DNA of 5,222 nucleotides, from NCBI GenBank assembly GCA_964503615.1, contig CAZDBA010000230.1, forward strand, positions 1-5,222, read 5' to 3'. A program made the translations under genes and the position numbers. Shown here piece by piece: positions 1-5,222 of this stretch (its first letter is position 1; every line of letters starts with the position of its first letter). The notes below the pieces were generated by a model. It saw only the letters and a program-made list of their open reading frames with translations. It was not told the DNA's origin and made no database searches. The stretch comes from CAZDBA01 sp964503615 (lineage in GTDB: Bacteria; Planctomycetota; Planctomycetia; Pirellulales; Pirellulaceae).

Positions 1-15
1 ACAACATAGTTATAA

Positions 16-30
16 GCGACATGATGTCGC
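16..30. repeat. Perfect 7-1-7 palindrome downstream of bioA
   Basis: GCGACAT-G-ATGTCGC is a perfect inverted repeat with one central base, flanked on both sides by AT-rich DNA (TATAA and ATAATA). As RNA it would fold as a 6-bp stem with a 3-nt loop. It could be a protein-binding site for a gene beyond the left edge, or a weak stem in the 3' region of the bio operon, 116 nt past the bioA stop. No proper T-tract follows it on the minus strand, so I do not call it a terminator. One such palindrome in a window of this size could arise by chance. Confidence 0.35.
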
Positions 31-145
31 ATAATACGAAAAACTTTACTTCCCAGCTTACCTGCTATGGACCAGATTAACAAGTTTGTGCTGGCAGGCC
101 GGTTTCTACTTCTTTACTCGCTAGCGATTGCCGCCGGAGGTTGGG

Positions 146-1444
146 TTACAGTTTTTGTAGGGCGGCTTCGATTCGGTCGTAGGCTTCTGACATTAGTTCA
201 CTGGATAGGCAGGCCGGTGGAATCAGGTAGAGCGTGTCACCTAACGGTCTTAGTAACAGGCCGTGATCCAGGAAGTGACCACGTAGACTAACGGATCTGC
301 TGCTGCCGTAGCTTGTTTCGCCAGACAGTTCACAGGCGGCAATCCCTCCGCAAACTCGGTGGTTTTTTGTGCCGGATAGTTGAGGCAGGCGCTGGTGATG
401 GACTTTCGTCTGTTCAGCAATGTTCTGCAGCGTATTTTCTGTTTCGAAAAGCGATAGACTTGCCAACGCCGCTGCACATGCGATCGGATTGCCTGCGTAC
501 GAATGGCCGTGCGCAAGAGCTTGGCCCCATGTGTCGCCTAGGAACGAATCAAAGATCTCACTGGTTGCAACGGTTGCCGAAAACGGCATAAACCCACCTG
601 TGATCCCTTTCGATAGACAAACGATATCGGGTCGGACCTCTTTCAGGTGCTCCATCGCGAACAACTTTCCTGTTCGGCCAAAACCTGTCATCACTTCGTC
701 AAAAATCACTTTGATACCGAACTGCTGAACTTTACGAACCACTTTCTCTAGCCAGCGTTCGCGACAAAACCGCATACCGCCTGCGCCTTGGACTAACGGT
801 TCGATTAGTAGTCCCGCAATCTCGTCTCCGCGTTGCTCCAGCAGTTGGTCCAACGCTTCCAGTGCGGCGGCCTCTTTGGATTCCACTTCGCGATCGTTGT
901 CAAAGGTGGCAGGGTAGGGCAGGTGCAAGATTTCTGGAGCAAGGAACTCGCGGTACGTGTCAAAGAACCCGGAGGACGAACCGGCTGCCATCGCCGCCCA
1001 AGTATCACCGTGAAAACCACCTTCAAACGCGACAATCGTTTTTCGCTTGGGTTGCCCCGTGTTGATCGCGAAGTGCAAAGCCATCTTAATGGCGACTTCG
1101 ACTGCCGTGCTGCCGTTGTCCGAATAGAAAACGTATTCCAGCGGCGGGCCCATCTTTTTAATCAAACCGTCGGCTAACTGTTCGGCGGGGCGATGGGTAA
1201 ACCCGGCAAAGATCACATGCTCCAACTCGCTCGCCTGTCGGGCGATCGCTTCCGCAATTTTCGGGTGAGCATGTCCGTGGATATTGACCCACCAGCTCGA
1301 AACCAAATCCAAAATCTCTCGGCCGTCCTCTGTATACAGATACGGGCCTTTTCCAGAAACGATCGGGACCAGGTCGGTCATCGTTTTATGTTGTGTATAA
1401 GGTCGCCAGACGGCTGAGCGAAGTGGCACTTTCGTTTCTTTCAT
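146..1444 (-). CDS. bioA: BioA: adenosylmethionine-8-amino-7-oxononanoate aminotransferase (DAPA synthase)
   Basis: Cytosolic PLP-dependent class III aminotransferase that converts KAPA to 7,8-diaminopelargonate, normally with S-adenosylmethionine as amino donor. The 432 aa are full length for the family. Seen in the protein: the N-terminal BioA signature WRPYT (13-17, Tyr16 equivalent to E. coli Tyr17), SSWW (49-52), FYSDNGS (106-112), HGD (145-147), the PLP-binding Asp in FDE (D249), GFGRTG (254-259, R257), the Schiff-base lysine in SKGITGG (K279), HGHSYAGNP (312-320) and RPLGD (R399, equivalent to E. coli Arg391). Odd: position 144 is Phe in GGFHGD, where E. coli and, from memory, B. subtilis have Tyr. 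The ATG start puts the WRPYT motif at the usual place; no Shine-Dalgarno is visible upstream (ACTCGATTTAT before ATG). It is the last gene of the leftward operon, 27 nt after bioC, and ends in TAA. BioA identity is secure; the amino donor (SAM or lysine) is not proven. Confidence 0.96.
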   Translation of the reverse strand: MKETKVPLRSAVWRPYTQHKTMTDLVPIVSGKGPYLYTEDGREILDLVSSWWVNIHGHAHPKIAEAIARQASELEHVIFAGFTHRPAEQLADGLIKKMGPPLEYVFYSDNGSTAVEVAIKMALHFAINTGQPKRKTIVAFEGGFHGDTWAAMAAGSSSGFFDTYREFLAPEILHLPYPATFDNDREVESKEAAALEALDQLLEQRGDEIAGLLIEPLVQGAGGMRFCRERWLEKVVRKVQQFGIKVIFDEVMTGFGRTGKLFAMEHLKEVRPDIVCLSKGITGGFMPFSATVATSEIFDSFLGDTWGQALAHGHSYAGNPIACAAALASLSLFETENTLQNIAEQTKVHHQRLPQLSGTKNHRVCGGIAACELSGETSYGSSRSVSLRGHFLDHGLLLRPLGDTLYLIPPACLSSELMSEAYDRIEAALQKL

Positions 1445-1471
1445 ATAAATCGAGTGGGCAAAAGCCGCGGT

Positions 1472-2275
1472 TTACGAGTGAGCACTAACCGGCGAGCAAT
1501 TCGGCTTGAAGGCTTGAACAAACGCCATACGGTAGTTGATCTTGATCCCGTTGGGAAACTGTTTGAAAACGTTGCGAAGATTCTTGACCGGTTGGTGTCC
1601 CTCTCGTGGAAGCGATGCGCCTACTTGCTTGAGCTGACGCACAAAGTCAAACGGATCGGCATACGACTCCCAAAAGTCCAAAAATTCGACGGAGTAACTG
1701 TGATGGGAAAACAACGTTTGCCAACTGCGAACTTTTTCTTCGGAGACAAAGTTCCTTACTCCATGCGTCAGGCCGACCGCTTCATGAGCTTTGATCCAAT
1801 TTTCAAACGTGCCTAAGACGGGAATCGAAAAGATGATTTTATCTGCCTGTTCGGCGATTCGTTGTAACACGTTTTCAAAATCGGCGACCCAATGTAATGC
1901 CATGCTGGACGCGATCAAGTCGAACCGCCCCGCCATTTGCTCCGATGCTGCAGGCATATCTCCGTCTGGCGTCTGTCCGTCAATCAGCAACGTTTGAAAC
2001 TGGACATTGGATTGTTCAACTCGCTTTCGCGCAACCGAAATCATCGCGGGACTGGCATCGGTGGCCATGATTTGGCTGCTGGGGAATCGTTCAGCTAACA
2101 ATCCGGTCAATGCACCCGTTCCGCAACCCAACTCCAAAATCCGTTTGGGGGCGGAGTGTGACGCTTTGGAATCCACGAACCGATCTGCCAAGTGCTTGGC
2201 AATTCGTCGCTGGACACTACAAGCGTTCACGTACGTTTCGGCTGCATGTTCAAACGCGTTTACAATCGGGTTCAT
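1472..2275 (-). CDS. bioC: BioC: malonyl-ACP O-methyltransferase
   Basis: SAM-dependent methyltransferase that caps the free carboxyl of malonyl-ACP, so the fatty acid synthesis enzymes can build pimeloyl-ACP methyl ester. The 267 aa compare with about 250 in E. coli. Class I Rossmann motifs are visible: motif I ILELGCGTG (46-54), the post-I acidic loop ATDASPAMI (71-79), and FDLIASSMALHWV (118-130), which matches the BioC-type S-N/M-A-L-x-W segment. The N-terminus (VNAFEHAAETY, 5-15) and the C-terminal LKQVGAS...REG (215-226) also follow BioC, which separates it from general methyltransferases. A short insert around residues 100-116 explains the extra length. The chosen ATG (2275-2273) overlaps the upstream esterase stop as ATGA, which suggests translational coupling. 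The reading frame could open 13 codons earlier, but that extension lies inside the esterase gene and looks unconserved. It ends with TAA, 27 nt before bioA. Confidence 0.95.
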   Translation of the reverse strand: MNPIVNAFEHAAETYVNACSVQRRIAKHLADRFVDSKASHSAPKRILELGCGTGALTGLLAERFPSSQIMATDASPAMISVARKRVEQSNVQFQTLLIDGQTPDGDMPAASEQMAGRFDLIASSMALHWVADFENVLQRIAEQADKIIFSIPVLGTFENWIKAHEAVGLTHGVRNFVSEEKVRSWQTLFSHHSYSVEFLDFWESYADPFDFVRQLKQVGASLPREGHQPVKNLRNVFKQFPNGIKINYRMAFVQAFKPNCSPVSAHS

Positions 2276-2949
2276 AACGTCTTGAGAAACTCTTTGGTCT
2301 GGGTGGCACACCAATCGGAATACTGAAATCCCAAACCGTGTCCTGCGGCAGGATGAAAAATCGAATTGTCGAATTCGCAGCGGGTCAATGTGCTCGGCAC
2401 GATTTTATCAAGACTTGCAGCCAACGATAGAATCGGAACGTCGATTTGCTGCGGATCTTGGCCGTTTTGCCGTTGCCACCCCGTTAACAGGGCTTCCAGA
2501 TCGAATTGCAGCAATTCCCAATTCCAATCCGATTTCGCAATCGTCTCCTTGGCAGCCTCGCTACTGTTGGACAAGCCGCAATTCTCAATAAACTTTTCCA
2601 ACACCGATTTGGGAGAACTGCGAAATCGGCGAAGCATGGCGCGAACAATTCGCGTATCGGTTCCCGGCGCAGCTACGAAATCGTAAAAGCCACAAATGCT
2701 CACGAGCCCTCGGCAGTTTGTGTTTTGACAGTCCAGCAAGCGGCGGAAACCAAGCGAGTGGCCGATGCCCACCCAACCTGTTTCTGTGAACGCGGGTTCG
2801 TTTATTGGGTCATCAACTCGGTAGGTGCGCGAGAGGAACTTGATCTCATGGTCGGGGAAGTGAGTTAACAACGGTTCCCAGAACCAGTCTCCCATCACCC
2901 AGCCGTGCGCGAAAACCAAAGTCAAGCTTTGGGAACGATTGCCTGACAT
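2272..2949 (-). CDS. bioH: BioH-like alpha/beta hydrolase, probable pimeloyl-ACP methyl ester esterase
   Basis: Predicted to hydrolyse pimeloyl-ACP methyl ester to pimeloyl-ACP, ending the BioC-dependent part of the pathway. Seen in the 225 aa: strand plus oxyanion-side HGW (15-17), the nucleophile elbow GHSLG (63-67, Ser65), a short helical cap of about residues 92-165, an Asp in ASLDKIVP (D181) and a His in AAGHGLGF (H204), giving a Ser65-Asp181-His204 triad. The segment LEALLTGW...IDVPILSL...D.IVP follows the end of the BioH cap and its acid-loop strand. The cap holds an Arg cluster (R100, R103, R107, R108, R110) that could contact acidic ACP. It is shorter than E. coli BioH (256 aa) and close to BioG in size, so the exact isozyme name is uncertain; the role rests on fold plus position between bioF and bioC. 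The ATG at 2949 overlaps bioF by 28 nt; a TTG at 2925 is an alternative start. The stop overlaps the bioC start (ATGA). Confidence 0.85.
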   Translation of the reverse strand: MSGNRSQSLTLVFAHGWVMGDWFWEPLLTHFPDHEIKFLSRTYRVDDPINEPAFTETGWVGIGHSLGFRRLLDCQNTNCRGLVSICGFYDFVAAPGTDTRIVRAMLRRFRSSPKSVLEKFIENCGLSNSSEAAKETIAKSDWNWELLQFDLEALLTGWQRQNGQDPQQIDVPILSLAASLDKIVPSTLTRCEFDNSIFHPAAGHGLGFQYSDWCATQTKEFLKTL

Positions 2950-4097
2950 GCTTGCTCGCTTAGATGAGTAACTAACTGGTTGACCTCTTCGATCGAGTGT
3001 CGGGTGCTGAGACTTGCTCGCAACCGCGCGGTTCCGGCGGCTACGGTTGGAGGGCGTATACAAGCCACGTTGATACCCGCATCGCGTAGACGGTTCTGTA
3101 ATTCCAAGGCAGGTTGTGGATCGCCGACCGGGATCGACACGATGTGGGAGTTCGCTTCACTCGTGTCGTGTGGATTCTCGAAACGGGTTCCGACTAAACC
3201 TTGCGTAAGCACTTGGGATAACTGCCGCAGATGTTCACGTGAGCTTTCCAGTTCCGGAAGTAACTTCCAGGCCGCCAAGGCTGCTGCGGCTGAAACGGGC
3301 GAGGCGGCAGTCGAATAAACAAAACCACTTGCAAAGTTCACCAACATGTTTCGAATCGACGGCGGGCACACCACAAAGCCGCCGGTGGCTCCGATCGCTT
3401 TGGAGAACGTTCCAACGACAATATCGGCGGCGGTATCGTTCTGCCGGGCAAGCCCATACCCATCCGGTCCCAGAACGCCAACCGCGTGAGCTTCGTCGAC
3501 GTACAACGCGAAACCATAACGGGCCTTCAGCTGATACAGTTCGGCCAGCGGTGCTTGATCGCCGTCCATGGAGTAGAGACTTTCTACGATCACAAACCGA
3601 GGCGATTTGGATTCCTCATGTTTCTGGAGCAACCGCTCCAAGTGGTCGAGGTCGTTGTGTTGAAAGCGGTGTTGCCGAGCTCCGGCCAATCGTATTCCGG
3701 CATGGAGACTGGCGTGAATCGAACGATCGGAAAAAACAAGTGGCTTTTGGCCCAGCAAGTCGGGATTCAAAATCGTTGAGACGACGGAAAGGTTTGTCTG
3801 AAATCCGCTTGGCAAAACAAGGGCTTGCCCGTTGTCTGATTTCGTCTTCGCAATTAGGCTTTCCAGATCGCACAGCAGCGTCGATTCGGCCCCCAAAAGG
3901 CGGGAAGCACGCCCTCCAACGCCAAACGTTTCGGCGGCGTTTTGAGCGGCCGTGATCAGCTGTGGATGGGTGCTGAGCCCCAAATAGTCGTTGTGCGTGA
4001 AATCCGAAGTCCAAGAATGACCGCTTGGTAGATCGCGGTAGAGATCTTGCGCCTTGCGTTCGTTGAGTACTTTGTCGTATTGTTGTTGGAAATTCAA
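2922..4097 (-). CDS. bioF: BioF: 8-amino-7-oxononanoate synthase (KAPA synthase)
   Basis: PLP-dependent alpha-oxoamine synthase that condenses pimeloyl-ACP (or -CoA) with L-alanine, releasing CO2, to give KAPA. The 391 aa align over the whole length with E. coli BioF (384 aa). Seen: HNDYLGLS (35-42), FGVGGRASRLLG (58-69), H128 in IHASL (cofactor-stacking His), SMDGD (176-180), DEAH (201-204, the Asp that pairs with the pyridine nitrogen and the nearby His), GTFSKAIG (229-236) with Schiff-base Lys233, YSTAASP (261-267) and RPPTVAAGTARLR (348-360) with the substrate-carboxylate Arg near 358. The start codon is TTG: no in-frame ATG exists before Met177, and the TTG gives an N-terminus that matches the family (QQYDKVLNERKA like QEKINAALDARRA). 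No Shine-Dalgarno is apparent (GTCAAAAGTCT before TTG). It is the first gene of the leftward operon, 33 nt from divergent bioB, and its TGA lies inside the 5' end of the esterase gene. Confidence 0.96.
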   Translation of the reverse strand: MNFQQQYDKVLNERKAQDLYRDLPSGHSWTSDFTHNDYLGLSTHPQLITAAQNAAETFGVGGRASRLLGAESTLLCDLESLIAKTKSDNGQALVLPSGFQTNLSVVSTILNPDLLGQKPLVFSDRSIHASLHAGIRLAGARQHRFQHNDLDHLERLLQKHEESKSPRFVIVESLYSMDGDQAPLAELYQLKARYGFALYVDEAHAVGVLGPDGYGLARQNDTAADIVVGTFSKAIGATGGFVVCPPSIRNMLVNFASGFVYSTAASPVSAAAALAAWKLLPELESSREHLRQLSQVLTQGLVGTRFENPHDTSEANSHIVSIPVGDPQPALELQNRLRDAGINVACIRPPTVAAGTARLRASLSTRHSIEEVNQLVTHLSEQACQAIVPKA

Positions 4098-4130
4098 AGA
4101 CTTTTGACCACTGAGATCGAAATAATCATT
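4098..4130. promoter_or_regulatory. Divergent bioF/bioB intergenic region
   Basis: These 33 nt are the only non-coding DNA between the two divergent starts, so the signals for the bioF-bioA operon and for bioB must lie here and in the flanking coding ends. The stretch is AT-rich on the bioB side. The best leftward candidate I see is weak: TTGGGG (4149-4144) and GATTAT (4127-4122), 16 nt apart, with the -35 inside bioB. A rightward TTGACC at 4104-4109 has no usable -10, because the partner at 17 nt would fall on the bioB ATG. No inverted repeat resembling a BirA operator is visible. The divergent arrangement resembles E. coli bioA/bioBFCD, but that is an analogy only. Confidence 0.4.
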
Positions 4131-5099
4131 ATGGCCAATGATACCCCAATCCTGGAAACTCCTCGATGGACTGACGAGCAGGTTCAGCAGCTTTTCCAGT
4201 TACCGTTCATGGAATTACTGGATCGCGCTCATAAAGTTCACCAAGAGAACCACGATCCGAACTACGTACAAATCAGTACTTTGATCAGTATCAAGACGGG
4301 CGGCTGTCCGGAAAATTGCAGTTATTGCCCTCAATCGGCTCATTTCCAAACCAGCGTAAAAAAGGAACCGCTGATGGCGGTCGAAGCGGTCGTGGCCGCT
4401 GCCAAGAAAGCGAAAGAGGCGGGAGCGACTCGGTTTTGCATGGGAGCCGCCTGGAGAGGTCCCAACGAAGAGAATCTCGAAGCGGTCGCGGAGATGGTTA
4501 CGGAGGTCAAGGCGCTAGGCATGGAGACTTGTGCCACACTCGGCCTGCTGGAGGAGGACCAAGCCCAACGATTGGCCGATGCGGGATTGGATTATTACAA
4601 CCACAACATCGATACCAGCGAAGAGTTTTACGACGAGATCATTACGACTCGTTGTTTTGAAGACCGAGTTAAAACACTGGACGCAGTCGACGAAGCGGGG
4701 ATCAACGTTTGTTGTGGTGGAATCCTGGGGATGGGCGAATCACAAAGCGATCGCGGCAAGATGTTGGCTTTTCTGGCTAACCGCCCCAAGCCTCCAATGT
4801 CGGTTCCGATCAACAAGCTGATCCCGATCCCCGGTACTCCGCTTGCTGAGTCAAAAGCGGTCGACAGTTTTGATTTTGTCCGCACGATCGCGGTCGCACG
4901 AATCTTGATGCCCAAGTCGGCGGTTCGCTTGTCAGCTGGTCGCGAGCAGATGAATGATGAGTTGCAAGCGCTTTGCTTTTTCGCTGGAGCGAACTCGATC
5001 TTTTACGGCGAGAAATTGCTGACCGCTGAGAACCCGATCCCGGAAGAAGACCAACAGCTGTTTCAACGGCTGGGGTTGAGCGGGGAAAAACGGGCCTGA
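4131..5099 (+). CDS. bioB: BioB: biotin synthase, radical SAM enzyme
   Basis: Radical SAM sulfur insertion enzyme that converts dethiobiotin to biotin, the last step of the pathway. It is 322 aa, normal length. Seen: the [4Fe-4S]/SAM motif CxxxCxxC as C59, C63, C66 in GGCPENCSYCPQ, and the [2Fe-2S] ligands C103 (RFCMGAAWRGP), C134 (METCATLG), C194 (INVCCGG) and R266 (SAVRLSAGR). These sit at a constant +6 offset from E. coli C53/57/60, C97, C128, C188 and R260, so the active site is complete. YYNHNIDT (155-162) and the IPIPGTP segment (231-237) are also typical. The ATG at 4131 begins a normal BioB N-terminus. The frame stays open upstream to a TTG at 4047, but those 28 codons are antisense to the bioF start and look non-native. 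Shine-Dalgarno is poor (GAG about 15 nt upstream). It is divergent from bioF, and no further rightward gene is visible. Confidence 0.98.
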   Translation: MANDTPILETPRWTDEQVQQLFQLPFMELLDRAHKVHQENHDPNYVQISTLISIKTGGCPENCSYCPQSAHFQTSVKKEPLMAVEAVVAAAKKAKEAGATRFCMGAAWRGPNEENLEAVAEMVTEVKALGMETCATLGLLEEDQAQRLADAGLDYYNHNIDTSEEFYDEIITTRCFEDRVKTLDAVDEAGINVCCGGILGMGESQSDRGKMLAFLANRPKPPMSVPINKLIPIPGTPLAESKAVDSFDFVRTIAVARILMPKSAVRLSAGREQMNDELQALCFFAGANSIFYGEKLLTAENPIPEEDQQLFQRLGLSGEKRA

Positions 5100-5101
5100 G
5101 T

Positions 5102-5147
5102 TTTCGGAACGTTAATGCAGTCCCAGTCGACGCGCAAGCGTCCGAAA
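5102..5147 (+). other. Possible 3' hairpin after bioB
   Basis: TTTCGGA (5102-5108) is complementary to TCCGAAA (5141-5147), and with one bulged A the stem can continue by CG with CG (5110-5111 with 5139-5140). An alternative smaller fold inside it is GACGC-GCAA-GCGTC (5129-5142), a 5-bp stem with a GCAA tetraloop. It starts 3 nt after the bioB stop, where a transcript end is expected. There is no T-tract after it, so it is not a standard intrinsic terminator. It may only be part of the overlapping repeat motif. Confidence 0.3.
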
Positions 5148-5200
5148 TGGTAACTCGTGGTGTAAGGACGGCATGCTGTTCCTCGCTAACGCGTCGGGTT
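5129..5200. repeat. Degenerate GACGCGnnAGCG motif copies downstream of bioB
   Basis: Three related short copies lie here. The plus strand at 5129-5140 reads GACGCGCAAGCG. The minus strand at 5197-5186 reads GACGCGTTAGCG (10 of 12 identical to the first, opposite orientation). The minus strand at 5163-5149 reads ACACCACGAGTTACC (11 of 15 identical to the ACCCGACGCGTTAGC at 5199-5185). Translated, the rightmost copy gives ETRRVSEE, a string I remember from spurious small ORFs in planctomycete genomes, where a short interspersed repeat produces it. The similarity between copies alone is near what chance allows over 100 bases, so the call depends on that memory. Confidence 0.4.
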
Positions 5201-5222
5201 TCCATTGCGGTGCTTCATTCGT

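Noticed and set aside
118..127. TCGCTAGCGA palindrome as a bioA terminator
   Set aside because: A 10-nt palindrome has no room for a loop and is not followed by a T-tract on the minus strand.
93..218. 11-nt direct repeat GGCAGGCCGGT at 93-103 and 208-218
   Set aside because: One copy is in the bioA coding sequence, and a few 11-nt matches are expected by chance in a window of this size.
67..291. 74-aa plus-strand open frame at the left end, with a hydrophobic start
   Set aside because: About two thirds is antisense to the bioA 3' end, there is no ribosome site, and the sequence is not recognisable.
2950..3063. 38-codon upstream extension of the esterase
   Set aside because: It lies inside the bioF coding region, is basic and low in hydrophobic residues, and is not part of an alpha/beta hydrolase fold.
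3239..3955. 238-aa plus-strand open frame opposite bioF
   Set aside because: It lies fully antisense to a well-supported bioF, is rich in Arg, Ser and Pro with no recognisable motif, and has the look of a shadow frame.
4047..4130. 28-codon upstream extension of bioB from a TTG
   Set aside because: It overlaps the 5' end of bioF in antisense, its hydrophobic sequence is not part of BioB, and the ATG at 4131 gives a normal N-terminus.
4104..4132. TTGACC with CATTAT at 17 nt as a bioB promoter
   Set aside because: Transcription would start after the bioB ATG, so it cannot serve the chosen start.
4810..5205. 131-aa minus-strand open frame at the right end
   Set aside because: Most of it is antisense to bioB, and the remainder is translation of the short repeat motif after bioB.

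Overview
The window is a nearly complete biotin biosynthesis locus with no sign of frameshift or decay. Four genes run leftward in one tight block, bioF > bioH-like esterase > bioC > bioA (4097 down to 146). bioB diverges rightward from the bioF end (4131-5099). About 95% of the window is coding.

How the genes work together: BioC methylates malonyl-ACP so that fatty acid synthesis can extend it to pimeloyl-ACP methyl ester. The alpha/beta hydrolase would cleave the ester to give pimeloyl-ACP. BioF condenses that with alanine to 7-keto-8-aminopelargonate (KAPA), BioA transaminates KAPA to diaminopelargonate (DAPA), and BioB inserts sulfur into dethiobiotin. BioD, the dethiobiotin synthetase between BioA and BioB, is not in the window, and neither is BirA.

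Layout: 1-145 holds no convincing gene, only a 15-nt palindrome. 146-4097 is the minus-strand operon, with a 28-nt overlap (bioF/esterase), a 4-nt ATGA overlap (esterase/bioC) and a 27-nt gap (bioC/bioA). 4098-4130 is a 33-nt divergent intergenic region. 4131-5099 is bioB. 5100-5222 is non-coding, with a weak hairpin and degenerate copies of a GACGCGnnAGCG-type motif.

Organism: probably a planctomycete of the Pirellulaceae type (Rhodopirellula or Blastopirellula-like). The reasons are the moderate GC content, poor Shine-Dalgarno sequences in front of every gene, the general look of the proteins, and a short repeat after bioB resembling repeats I remember from planctomycete genomes. This is an inference and was not checked by any search. 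The locus is mostly ordinary metabolism. The points worth a second look are a Tyr-to-Phe change in the BioA substrate pocket, a short BioH-like esterase with an arginine-rich cap, a TTG start on bioF, and the very small divergent control region with no visible BirA operator. I see no novel system here.
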